Of a stretch of 7,055 bases of DNA, positions 1-6,390 are shown in pieces. Both the position numbers and the translations under genes were made by a program. This DNA is from Chloroflexota bacterium. GTDB taxonomy: Bacteria; Chloroflexota; Limnocylindria; Limnocylindrales; CSP1-4. The notes beneath the pieces were generated by a model. That model searched no databases. It saw only the letters and a program-made list of their open reading frames with translations, and was not told the origin of the DNA. The stretch is taken from NCBI GenBank assembly GCA_021814735.1, contig JAKAHX010000077.1, positions 1 to 7,055 of the forward strand, read 5' to 3'. The number at the start of each line of letters is the position of its first letter. The stretch's first letter is position 1.

Positions 1-797
1 GGCGGCCGGAGGTTGCCCCCCGGGTAGCCGAGGTCACGCCCGGTCCCGTTCCGGAGCAGGGCGCCCCGCAGGTCGTCGCGGATGTCGCGGCTGTACTTGC
101 GCAGCTGCCGGCCGTACATCACGACCTGGAACCCGAATGTCCAGAACTCACCGTGCCAGCCCGTACGGTGCTCCAGGATCGCCTGCCGGAGATCCTCGGC
201 CGTGTGTCCGGGAAACGTCGTGTAGCCGGTGGCGATGGCCTCGAGGAGGTGTGCATCGCTGCCCCCCGTGGTGGCCATCCCGAGCTCGTCCGCCAGCCGC
301 ACCGTCTGAGCGTGGTGGGTCCGACCTGCGGTGGTCGGGTTGAACGCTTCCAGTGCGTCGAGATGGAAGCGCGGATCCGGGTCGGCCTGGAAGCGGCGGA
401 TGGACCGGCCGCTCGCGCAGATCGGATAGGGAGCCAGGGGGTGGGCGGCGATCGCCAGGCCCCCCTGCTCGTGCACCGCCGCGATGGTGGCTCGAAGTGA
501 CTGCAGGGGACGGATGCGCTCCTGGAGGAACAGCGCCAGCAGGTGTCCACCCCGCGTGGTGATCTCCTCGCCCACGATCACCTCGACCCGCGAGCCCCGG
601 GCGCGGGCGAGCGCACGGGCGGCCAGCCCGGCGTCCACGCGCTCGTGATCGGCGATCCCGATGACGTCGAGGTCCGTGTTCCGCTCGACGTGGTCGAGGA
701 TCTCCTCGACGCTCGCGACGCCGTCGGATGCCAGGGTATGGATGTGCAGGTCCGCCTTCCCCGAGCGGCCCGCCCCCGGTCCGTCGTGATCGTTCAT
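1..797 (-). CDS. PHP-domain metal-dependent phosphoesterase (3' end beyond window)
   Basis: Reading leftwards from ATG at 797-795, the frame stays open for 265 codons to the left edge, so the C-terminus is missing. The PHP metal-ligand set is visible: DLHIH (H18, H20), SDG (D25), ADH (D50, H51), GEE (E77), AAHP (H119) and GSDAH (D181, H183). This is a complete-looking tri-metal active site, so an active hydrolase is expected. The family includes histidinol phosphatases, polymerase-associated domains and RNase AM/nucleotide phosphatases; the substrate cannot be read from sequence. After residue 210 there is an aromatic, basic stretch (WHGEFWTFGFQ, then YGRQLRKYSRD) that I do not recognise and that could form a lipid- or partner-binding tail. 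The ATG overlaps the TGA of the upstream acyltransferase (ATGA), which suggests coupled translation. Its place at the end of an inositol-lipid operon suggests, by inference only, phosphatidylinositol-phosphate or a lipid intermediate as substrate. The PHP fold is certain; the role is open. Confidence 0.88.
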   Translation of the reverse strand, partial: MNDHDGPGAGRSGKADLHIHTLASDGVASVEEILDHVERNTDLDVIGIADHERVDAGLAARALARARGSRVEVIVGEEITTRGGHLLALFLQERIRPLQSLRATIAAVHEQGGLAIAAHPLAPYPICASGRSIRRFQADPDPRFHLDALEAFNPTTAGRTHHAQTVRLADELGMATTGGSDAHLLEAIATGYTTFPGHTAEDLRQAILEHRTGWHGEFWTFGFQVVMYGRQLRKYSRDIRDDLRGALLRNGTGRDLGYPGGNLRP

Positions 798-1786
798 GCC
801 TGTTCCTCCGCCCACAGCGGCTGGAAGATGGACCACCACTGCTCGGGCGCCTCGGCGATCAGCCGCTCGAACGTCCGTGCCACCTGGTCCAGGACCCATC
901 GCGCGCGCTCGTGCCGTGTGCCCTCGGGCGGCGCCTCGAGGGGCATCACCAGCGCGCGGTACTCCGTCCACCCGACGCGGAGGCCCGCGGCGACGCAGGC
1001 CGGCACGCCCGACTCCGCGACCAGGACTCCGGGACCCGCCGGCAGGCGGGTGGTGGCACCGAACAGTCGGACGGGGACGCCGGGACCGCCGACACCGCGG
1101 TCCGCGATGAGCCCCACGATGTCCCCGCGCGCCAGTGCCCGGTCGAGCGCCGCGCGCGACCCTCTGCTGGGGATGATCTCCACCCCGGTGCGGCCGCGGC
1201 TGCGCTCCATGTAGGCCTGCAGGGGTGCATTGCGGAGGGTTTCCATGGGCGCCACCGCGTGCCTGCCCCGCAGCACGGTGATGTACTGCGCCGGCAACTC
1301 CAGCGCGCCGAGGTGGAGCCCGATCACGATCACCGGCCCGTTGCGCCCGATCTCGCGCTCGACCGTCTCGGGATCGTCGAGTCGGAGGTGGCGCTCCAGG
1401 AACGCGCGGTCCACGGTGGCGTTGCGGATCACCTCCAGGTAGTAACGGGCGCGGTGGCCGAAGGCGTCGCGGAGGAGTCGTTCGAGTGCCGCCGGGTCAC
1501 GGGCTGCCCTGTGGACGCGAGGTGATGCGGCGCCGTTCGCGTCGAGCCACTGGCAGACGCGCCGCAGGTTGGCGCGGGCGAGGGCCCGCTGCCCCGGCGC
1601 GGCAAGATACCAGCCCGCGCCAACCACGTGGGCGACGCGGTGGAGGATCCCCGCCGGCAGCGGCGCGACCAGCGCGGAGAGCCCCTCCAGGGCCGCCACA
1701 CCCGCGCGCTGCCGCAGGGCGGGCCGGGCAGCGGCTCCTCCGCCCCGTGCTCCATGCGCCGCGGTGCGCGGGCGGCGTTCAGGCAC
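794..1786 (-). CDS. LpxL/PatA-like lipid acyltransferase, second copy
   Basis: A 330-residue member of the lysophospholipid acyltransferase superfamily, in the LpxL/HtrB/PatA branch. It would transfer a fatty acyl group, probably from acyl-CoA or acyl-ACP, to a lipid acceptor at the inner face of the membrane. The catalytic HX4E motif is HLGALE (H158, E163). It is followed by IADRG (D229), VRLFG (about 239-243), a TRLPAGP segment, and the family's C-terminal signature WWSIFQPLW (about 317-325). Start: GTG at 1786 lies just after GAGGG, overlaps the upstream gene's TGA by 8 bases, and gives the usual family length. The frame is open further upstream, but that part is Arg/Pro-rich shadow sequence. 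The next GTG, at 1699, is a weaker alternative. Its stop overlaps the PHP gene start. It is clearly homologous to the preceding acyltransferase but strongly diverged, so a different acceptor or acyl position is likely. The context favours an inositol lipid; no lipid A genes are present. Confidence 0.9.
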   Translation of the reverse strand: MPERRPRTAAHGARGGGAAARPALRQRAGVAALEGLSALVAPLPAGILHRVAHVVGAGWYLAAPGQRALARANLRRVCQWLDANGAASPRVHRAARDPAALERLLRDAFGHRARYYLEVIRNATVDRAFLERHLRLDDPETVEREIGRNGPVIVIGLHLGALELPAQYITVLRGRHAVAPMETLRNAPLQAYMERSRGRTGVEIIPSRGSRAALDRALARGDIVGLIADRGVGGPGVPVRLFGATTRLPAGPGVLVAESGVPACVAAGLRVGWTEYRALVMPLEAPPEGTRHERARWVLDQVARTFERLIAEAPEQWWSIFQPLWAEEQA

Positions 1787-2975
1787 TCGCGGCGCCCTCG
1801 TCGACCAGGCCGGGGTCGAGTGCGGTCGGGTCCGCCATCGCCGGGCGCGGTCCGGTGGACTGGAGCCCGCTCCCCTGTCGACGCCGTCGCCGGGCCGCGC
1901 GCTCGTCGCGATCGGCCAGCGCCGCCGCGGCGCGCTCGGCGAGGTGAGCCGCCTCGGCGGGCGTCTCCGGCCAGATCGGCTTGAAGCAGTACCACTGGGA
2001 CGGTTCCGCGGCGATGGCCGCCTGGAGGGCGTCGGCCACGGCCTGGGTGGCACGCTGGATCTCGGCCGGGGAATCGCCCGCGACCTCGATCGGCTCGCCG
2101 TGTTCCGCGTGGTAGCGTCCGTCGGCGGCGAGCCGGTTCACCACCGGGACGATCGCCGCGCCGCTCTTCGCGGCCAGCACCGCCGGGCCGGCCGGGAGCG
2201 TGGTCCAGTCGCCGAAGAAGCGGACGGGGATCCCGTCCGGTCGGTAGCCCCAGTCCACGAGGAGCGCCAGGATGCCGTGCTCGCGCAGCACGCGGTGGAT
2301 CTCGCGCAGGTTGCGCCACGCGATCACCTGCACGCCCCAGCGGCGTCGTTGCTCCGCGAGGAGCTCGTACAGCTCGGGGAACGCGGTGTCGTCGGCCACG
2401 CCGTACGCGGGAAACCCGTGGGACGCCATGGCGGCGGCCAGCGTCTCCATGCTCCCCACGTGCAGCGTGACGATGATCATCGCGCGGCCCTCGTCCCGCA
2501 GCCGCTCGTACAGGCGCCTGAACGAGTCGAGCCCCCGTTCGCCGTCCGCGTCGACCAGCCGCGCCGGGACGTCCGCGGGCAGCGCGGGCAGCCGCATCAG
2601 GCCGACCACGTATCCCGCGTAGGCGCGGTAGACGTCGCGCGCCAGGCGGGCCACGTCCGGGTGATCCACGGGGAGGCCCAGCACGTGGCCGGCATTCGCG
2701 CTGATCGCCCGCCGCTTGGCAGGCCAGAGCGCGTACCCGGCCAGGAACCCCAGCCGGGCGATGGCCAGTACCGGGCCCTCGGGCAGGTGCCCGAGGGCCC
2801 AGGAGGCGGCGCGGTAGGCGCGGACGGTCGCCTTCTCGTTGGCCCGGCGGGCCACCCGCACGAGGCGCCGGCCATCGGTCACCCGCCGGTGGGGTGCGTA
2901 GGCGACACCGCCGCCAGCGCGACCCCGACCGGAGATCGCCTCGCCCGGAGCCGGCCCGCCGTTCGAGGACGGCAT
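1779..2975 (-). CDS. LpxL/PatA-like lipid acyltransferase, first copy (candidate phosphatidylinositol mannoside acyltransferase)
   Basis: A 398-residue acyltransferase of the same LPLAT branch as its downstream neighbour. The catalytic motif is HVGSME (H172, E177). It is followed by LLVDWG (D241), VRFFGDW (251-257), a TTLPAGP segment, and the C-terminal signature QWYCFKPIW. In actinobacteria the enzyme of this type near the phosphatidylinositol-phosphate synthase gene is PatA, which acylates the mannose of PIM. That is the best analogy, but acceptor specificity is not visible here. The C-terminal 60 residues are an Ala/Arg-rich tail (AARRRRRQG and beyond) past the usual fold. Start is uncertain. 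ATG at 2975 is 13 bases after the ino1 stop but has no clear Shine-Dalgarno, and its first 31 residues are Gly/Ala/Arg-rich with poor codon bias. GTG at 2882 would give 367 residues starting close to the conserved part. I keep the ATG with reserve. Confidence 0.87.
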   Translation of the reverse strand: MPSSNGGPAPGEAISGRGRAGGGVAYAPHRRVTDGRRLVRVARRANEKATVRAYRAASWALGHLPEGPVLAIARLGFLAGYALWPAKRRAISANAGHVLGLPVDHPDVARLARDVYRAYAGYVVGLMRLPALPADVPARLVDADGERGLDSFRRLYERLRDEGRAMIIVTLHVGSMETLAAAMASHGFPAYGVADDTAFPELYELLAEQRRRWGVQVIAWRNLREIHRVLREHGILALLVDWGYRPDGIPVRFFGDWTTLPAGPAVLAAKSGAAIVPVVNRLAADGRYHAEHGEPIEVAGDSPAEIQRATQAVADALQAAIAAEPSQWYCFKPIWPETPAEAAHLAERAAAALADRDERAARRRRRQGSGLQSTGPRPAMADPTALDPGLVDEGAASA

Positions 2976-2988
2976 GCGTCCGACCGGC

Positions 2989-4233
2989 CTAGCCGGCGTG
3001 CCCCGTGGTGGAGGCGGACCGTCGCCTCGGCGACGAGAGCTTCCGGGTCGGCCGCCTGGCCGGTGCCGGCTCGTCCCCGTGGAGCACCTCGTTGTCCTCG
3101 CCACGGATGAACGCCTCGACGCGCTCCCGCGCCTGGTCGTCGTGGACCTGGATGGGCGGGCTCTTCATGAAGTACGAGGACGGGGCGACCAGCGTCCCGG
3201 TCAGGCCGCGGTCGAGACCGAGCTTCAGGCAGCGGACGGCGTCGATCACCACGCCGGCGCTGTTGGGGCTGTCCCACACCTCGAGCTTGAGCTCTGCGTT
3301 GAGGGGCACGTCACCGAAGGTGGTGCCCTCCATGCGGATGTAGCACCACTTGCGGTCCTGCAGCCACGGCACGTGGTCGGACGGCCCGACGTGGATGTCG
3401 TCGGGATCCAGCTCGTAGTCGAGCATGGAGGTCACGGCGTTGGTCTTGGAGATCTTCTTCGACTCGAGCCGCTCGCGCTCGAGCATGTTGAGGAAGTCCG
3501 TGTTGCCGCCGAAGTTCAGCTGGTAGGTGCGGTCCAGCTTCACGCCCCGGTCCATGAAGAGGCGGGTCATCACGCGGTGGCTGATGGTGGCACCGACCTG
3601 GCTCTTGACGTCGTCGCCGATGATCGGCAGCCCTGCCTCGGCGAAGCGGCGCTGCCAGTAGGGCTCACGGCCGATGAAGACCGGGATGCAGTTGACCACC
3701 GCGACGCCGGCGCTGAGCGCCTGCTCCACGTACCACTTCGTCGCCTCCTCCGAGCCGACGGGGAGGTAGTTGATGACGACGTCGACCTCGCGTTCGCGCA
3801 GGATCCCGGTGATGTCCGCGGTGGGGCCGGGCGCCTTCTCGATGATCTGGCTCAGGTACTTGCCCAGCCCGTCGTGCGTCATGCCCCGCTCGACGGGAAC
3901 GTTCAGCTTGGGGACCTGCTGGAAGACGTAGGTGTTGTTCGGCTTGGCGTAGATGGCCTCGGAGAGGTCCTTGCCGACCTTGTTCTTGTCGATGTCGAAG
4001 GCGGCCACGAACTCGAGGTCGCGGATGTGATATCCGCCCAGATCGACGTGCATGATGCCCGGGATGAAGTCGCCGGGCTCGGCGTCCTCGTAGTAGTAGC
4101 GGCCCTGCACCAGGCTGCTGGCACAGTTGCCCACGCCGATGATGGCGACGCGGATCTTGCCGTCGTTGCGCTTCGAGCGCGAGTGGCCGTTCCCCTTCGG
4201 GGCGGCTGCCGTCAGCTTCGTGGTGTCGTCCAC
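2989..4233 (-). CDS. ino1: Inositol-3-phosphate synthase (myo-inositol-1-phosphate synthase)
   Basis: Converts glucose 6-phosphate to 1L-myo-inositol 1-phosphate (D-myo-inositol 3-phosphate) using tightly bound NAD+, in the cytosol. The product is the head group for the transferase encoded just upstream. Visible landmarks: Rossmann motif GVGNCASS (33-40), the region [13 protein letters not shown] (156-168), [11 protein letters not shown] (206-216), NFGGNTDF (240-247), and SKKISKTN (258-265) with the conserved active-site lysines. These match the actinobacterial/archaeal-type enzyme closely. Start is GTG at 4233, 6 bases after the upstream stop, with GGAGG (4245-4249) 11 bases before it. The total of 414 residues exceeds the roughly 360-370 usual for this type. 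The excess is a polar N-terminal leader of about 25 residues and an Arg/Ser/Pro-rich C-terminal tail after about residue 380, neither of which belongs to the catalytic fold. Confidence 0.97.
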   Translation of the reverse strand: MDDTTKLTAAAPKGNGHSRSKRNDGKIRVAIIGVGNCASSLVQGRYYYEDAEPGDFIPGIMHVDLGGYHIRDLEFVAAFDIDKNKVGKDLSEAIYAKPNNTYVFQQVPKLNVPVERGMTHDGLGKYLSQIIEKAPGPTADITGILREREVDVVINYLPVGSEEATKWYVEQALSAGVAVVNCIPVFIGREPYWQRRFAEAGLPIIGDDVKSQVGATISHRVMTRLFMDRGVKLDRTYQLNFGGNTDFLNMLERERLESKKISKTNAVTSMLDYELDPDDIHVGPSDHVPWLQDRKWCYIRMEGTTFGDVPLNAELKLEVWDSPNSAGVVIDAVRCLKLGLDRGLTGTLVAPSSYFMKSPPIQVHDDQARERVEAFIRGEDNEVLHGDEPAPARRPTRKLSSPRRRSASTTGHAG

Positions 4234-4239
4234 GGGTGC

Positions 4240-4965
4240 CTACTCCTCCACTTGCCGCGCCTGCGCGCGTACGTGCCAGATCCGCTGGAGCACCGTGACG
4301 GTGCTCAGGATGAACAGGAGCGCGAGGGTGCCGGCAAGCCACGGCTGGCCGGCCTGCATCGAGAGCTCGAACCCGCCCGGCAGGCCGAGCGATCCACCGG
4401 CAGCGCCGGCATCCACCGCGATGCCGCCTGCCAGCCCGGTGGCGATCAGGCCGAGGCCCATCACCACCACGCGTTCTGCGCGAGGCGCCACGCCCACGTC
4501 TCCCCCGAAGCCGAGCCCCTCGGCGCGCGCGCGGGTGTAGCTCACCAGGAAGGCGGCGACCATCGCGAGTGCGGCCAGGGCCGGCAGCACCGGGACGGTG
4601 CCGGCCGCGGAGCCCCTGGCGAGCGCCCCGGCCGCCGTGCCGGCCACCACGCCGACGTACAGGACTCCCTCGCCGGCCCGGTCCAGGGTGCTGTCCAGGA
4701 ATGCCCCGAACCGGGAGACCCGGCCGGTCGCCCGCGCCAGCGCCCCGTCCAGCATGTCGAAGGCCGCGAAGACCAGGCTCACCACGCCCGCGGCAACCCA
4801 CTGGCCATCCGCGGCGAGCCACGCCGAGACGCAGACGCCGAGGAAGCCGAGGACCGTGAGCGCGTTGGGCGTGAGTCCCGCCCGTCCGGCCACCAGCGCG
4901 ACCGGGACGGCGAGCGACTTGATCCGCGCCCGGGTTGCCGGCGGCACCAGCGAATGCTCGGTCAC
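4240..4965 (-). CDS. pgsA1: CDP-alcohol phosphatidyltransferase, probable phosphatidylinositol-phosphate synthase
   Basis: A 241-residue integral membrane enzyme that displaces CMP from CDP-diacylglycerol with an alcohol. The full CDP-alcohol phosphotransferase signature is present: D70, D73, G74, A77-R78, G87, D91 and D95. The aspartates hold the two metal ions. About six hydrophobic segments are visible (near 17-26, 34-51, 57-70, 100-121, 128-143 and 166-185, with another at 209-226), as in the family. The segment SYTRARAEGLG (142-152), followed by an ERVVVMG segment (164-170), resembles the inositol-phosphate-accepting subgroup of actinobacteria, and ino1 directly downstream makes exactly that acceptor. 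Both points favour phosphatidylinositol-phosphate synthase over phosphatidylglycerophosphate synthase. Start is GTG at 4965, 7 bases after GGGAG (4973-4977), overlapping the repressor's TGA by 4 bases (GTGA). Archaetidylinositol-phosphate synthase-like naming is possible in databases. Confidence 0.92.
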   Translation of the reverse strand: MTEHSLVPPATRARIKSLAVPVALVAGRAGLTPNALTVLGFLGVCVSAWLAADGQWVAAGVVSLVFAAFDMLDGALARATGRVSRFGAFLDSTLDRAGEGVLYVGVVAGTAAGALARGSAAGTVPVLPALAALAMVAAFLVSYTRARAEGLGFGGDVGVAPRAERVVVMGLGLIATGLAGGIAVDAGAAGGSLGLPGGFELSMQAGQPWLAGTLALLFILSTVTVLQRIWHVRAQARQVEE

Positions 4966-5312
4966 GACGCCGCTCCCGCGCCCTGTGCCGCGGCCACGAG
5001 TCGATCCTGGCTCCGCTGGTACCGCTCGAACTCGTCCCTGCGCAGCGTGCAGATCACCTCGCGGCCCACGCGCCGGGTCGCGATCAGCCCGGCGGCGCGA
5101 AGTGTCCGGAGGTGCCAGGAGACGAGCGGCTGGGACAGGTCGACGAACTCGACCAGGTCGGTGACCGTGGCGGGCGATTCCGCGAGTCGCCGGATGATCC
5201 GGAGCCTGGTCACGTCCCCCAGCGCCTTGTGGAAGGCGCGCAGGTCGCGCAGCTCGTCCGGCGGGGCGGTGATCGTCGCGATGGTCGACCGGATGTGGGC
5301 TGGAGAGGGCAA
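4962..5312 (-). CDS. ArsR-family winged-helix transcriptional regulator, first gene of the inositol-lipid operon
   Basis: A 116-residue protein from TTG at 5312, with a single winged helix-turn-helix. The family opening is FHKALGDVTRLRII (27-40), the helix-turn-helix spans about 49-77 with recognition helix LSQPLVSWHLRTL, and the wing is ATRRVGREVICTL (78-90). It should bind DNA as a dimer and repress its own operon; the palindrome just upstream is the likely operator. The classic ArsR/SmtB metal site in helix 3 (ELCVCDL type) is absent: the corresponding stretch is TDLVEFVDL. The only cysteine is C88 and no histidines occur after H67, so metal sensing by known sites is unlikely and the ligand is unknown. 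Start choice: the same frame is open up to TTG at 5381, but that TTG is part of the -35 box. The TTG at 5312 has GAGG 5 bases upstream and lies about 35 bases downstream of the predicted transcription start. It overlaps the next gene by 4 bases. Confidence 0.88.
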   Translation of the reverse strand: MPSPAHIRSTIATITAPPDELRDLRAFHKALGDVTRLRIIRRLAESPATVTDLVEFVDLSQPLVSWHLRTLRAAGLIATRRVGREVICTLRRDEFERYQRSQDRLVAAAQGAGAAS

Positions 5313-5332
5313 TGCGGCCTCAGGTGAGCAGG

Positions 5333-5346
5333 ACTTTATATAAAGT
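5333..5346. promoter_or_regulatory. 14-bp perfect palindrome, probable ArsR operator
   Basis: ACTTTATATAAAGT is a perfect inverted repeat and one of the few AT-rich stretches in the window. It sits immediately downstream of the -10 box, over the predicted first transcribed bases and just before the ArsR gene. That position lets a bound dimer block initiation, which is the normal autoregulatory arrangement for ArsR proteins. I saw no second copy elsewhere in the window. Confidence 0.65.
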
Positions 5347-5353
5347 GTCGCTG

Positions 5354-5381
5354 ATGCTACCACGCATCCGGACGGCGTCAA
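5354..5381 (-). promoter_or_regulatory. Sigma70-type promoter of the ArsR/inositol-lipid operon
   Basis: On the minus strand TTGACG (5381-5376) and TAGCAT (5359-5354) are separated by 16 bases, close to consensus in both boxes. Transcription would begin near 5346-5348, leaving a leader of about 35 bases before the TTG start at 5312. This is the only convincing promoter for the long downstream run of genes; the later junctions are overlaps or gaps of at most 13 bases. Confidence 0.7.
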
Positions 5382-5396
5382 ACCCCGGCGTGCGCG

Positions 5397-6140
5397 CTAC
5401 TTCCGACCGACGAGCAGCGCGTAGGCCCACGCGTCGAGCGCCTTCGCGCCCCCCATGACCGTCCTGACCGAGTCCCGCAGCTCGGGTTTCGTGGCCAGCA
5501 GCCATGCGGCGCGCATCCAGGCGCGGGCGAGCCACCCGAGGCCGATCCAGCGGATGCGGCTCCTGACCTCCATCGCGGGATCGATCCGGTGGATCTCCAC
5601 CACCCTGTCCTGGAGGCCGGAGTCGTCCAAGATCTCCCGCCATGCCGCCGCGGTCAGCACCTCCGTCCCGAGGTCGCGCGCCACCTGGGCGACGTCCTCG
5701 GGGATCGCCTCGACCGCGACGAGCTCGTTCAGCCCGACGTAGCCCCCCGGCCTGGTGACCCGCACGAGCTCGCGGATGGCCTGCACCTTGTCGTCCACGA
5801 AGGCGAGCACCGACTCGGCCACGACGACGTCGAACCGGTCGGCCTCGAACGGCAGCTGGCGGAGGTCGGCGACCTGCAGGTCGACCTGGCCCTCGACGCC
5901 ATCCCTCCGGGCGCGTTCCCGCGCCCACTCGATCATCCTCGGCGAGCGATCGATCCCGACGACGCGGCAGCCGTGCGTCCGGGCGATGTAGGCGGGCCCG
6001 ACGCCGATCCCGCAGCCGACATCGAGCACCTCGTGCGCGCTCTCGACGTGGCACAGCTCCAGGAGTCGCCGGGTCGCGGGGATGCCGCCCTGGTGCTTGC
6101 TGATCCCGAGCTCGGCCTGCATGTCGAGGTAGTCGACCAT
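5397..6140 (-). CDS. Class I SAM-dependent methyltransferase
   Basis: A 247-residue protein with a Rossmann-like methyltransferase core. Motif I is VLDVGCGIG (38-46) for SAM binding. An acidic residue ends strand 2 (GIDRSP, D64). FDVVVAESVLAF (103-114) is the motif II region, and LVRVTRPGGYVGLNE (125-139) is the post-II/III region. The N-terminal segment KHQGGIPATRRLLEL resembles small-molecule or lipid C/O-methyltransferases rather than RNA or protein ones, but the substrate is not determined. Residues about 196-216 form a hydrophobic/basic Trp-rich helix (WIGLGWLARAWMRAAW) that could touch a membrane. Start is ATG at 6140, 5 bases after GGAGG. The frame is open upstream to 6332, but those residues look non-coding. 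It lies on the same strand as the lipid operon and ends 15 bases before that operon's -35 box, with no terminator visible, so read-through is possible. Confidence 0.9.
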   Translation of the reverse strand: MVDYLDMQAELGISKHQGGIPATRRLLELCHVESAHEVLDVGCGIGVGPAYIARTHGCRVVGIDRSPRMIEWARERARRDGVEGQVDLQVADLRQLPFEADRFDVVVAESVLAFVDDKVQAIRELVRVTRPGGYVGLNELVAVEAIPEDVAQVARDLGTEVLTAAAWREILDDSGLQDRVVEIHRIDPAMEVRSRIRWIGLGWLARAWMRAAWLLATKPELRDSVRTVMGGAKALDAWAYALLVGRK

Positions 6141-6390
6141 CGGGGCCTCCCCGAGCAGCCGCCGGGCGATCCGGCACGGACCGGTTCCGGCCGGGGCGGT
6201 CGGCGAGCGGGCCGCAGAGTCGGCGTTGCTGCTGTTCGGGAGGGTGCGCGTGTTCAGATCCGCCCGCCAGAGGCATTCGGCGTGAAGGACGCCGGACGTG
6301 CCGGCCCGTCGCGCGGTTGGCGGGACCGTCAACGCGGCCGGGATTGAGGCGGACCGCCTTTGGTGCCGGCCGGAGGTGCGCTCCGGGGCC
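6141..6390. other. Intergenic region between YbaK-like gene and methyltransferase, with two short inverted repeats
   Basis: This 250-base stretch holds no gene I can support. Two small inverted repeats lie near its right end: AGGCGG-A-CCGCCT (6347-6359) and CCGGAG-GTGCG-CTCCGG (6370-6386). The latter begins 4 bases beyond the stop of the YbaK-like gene. Neither is followed by a T-run on the minus strand, so they are at best weak terminators. An isolated TTGACG occurs on the minus strand (6332-6327) but no matching -10 box follows at 16-18 bases. The promoter of the methyltransferase was not identified. Confidence 0.4.
6146..6150 (-). promoter_or_regulatory. Shine-Dalgarno of the methyltransferase, inside a short hairpin
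   Basis: GGAGG lies 5 bases before the ATG at 6140 and fixes that start over upstream in-frame alternatives. It sits in a tight inverted repeat, CGGGG-AGG-CCCCG on the minus strand (6141-6153), so it may be partly base-paired in the messenger. Confidence 0.6.

Noticed and set aside
1787..2053. N-terminal extension of the second acyltransferase into the first
   Set aside because: The extension is an Arg/Pro-rich out-of-frame reading of the first acyltransferase; GTG 1786 gives the usual length and a natural short overlap.
794..2975. Lipid A biosynthesis role for the two LpxL-like enzymes
   Set aside because: The family similarity is real, but no other lipid A genes are nearby and the neighbours make inositol lipids, so a PatA-like role fits better.
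1569..3110. 513-codon plus-strand open frame opposite the acyltransferases
   Set aside because: Antisense shadow with Arg/Pro/Ala-rich, low-complexity translation and no recognisable domain.
2879..3277. Separate minus-strand gene or frameshifted end of ino1 between ino1 and the first acyltransferase
   Set aside because: A short piece of this frame looks somewhat protein-like, but most of it overlaps conserved ino1 sequence out of frame, and no start site or domain supports it.
2974..5343. 789-codon open frame on the plus strand opposite ino1, the CAP transferase and the ArsR gene
   Set aside because: It is the antisense shadow of well-supported minus-strand genes; long open antisense frames are common at this GC content. 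Its translation shows no family motif.
5313..5381. Longer ArsR protein starting at TTG 5381
   Set aside because: That TTG is the first three bases of the -35 box TTGACG, so it would not be transcribed from the promoter seen. The extra residues are not family-like, and TTG 5312 has a Shine-Dalgarno.
6141..6332. 64-residue N-terminal extension of the methyltransferase
   Set aside because: Low-complexity, non-conserved-looking residues. ATG 6140 has a strong GGAGG at ideal spacing and gives a normal domain length.
6347..6386. Intrinsic terminators formed by the two inverted repeats
   Set aside because: Stems are only 6 bp and lack a following T-run on the minus strand; 6-bp GC repeats are expected by chance here.
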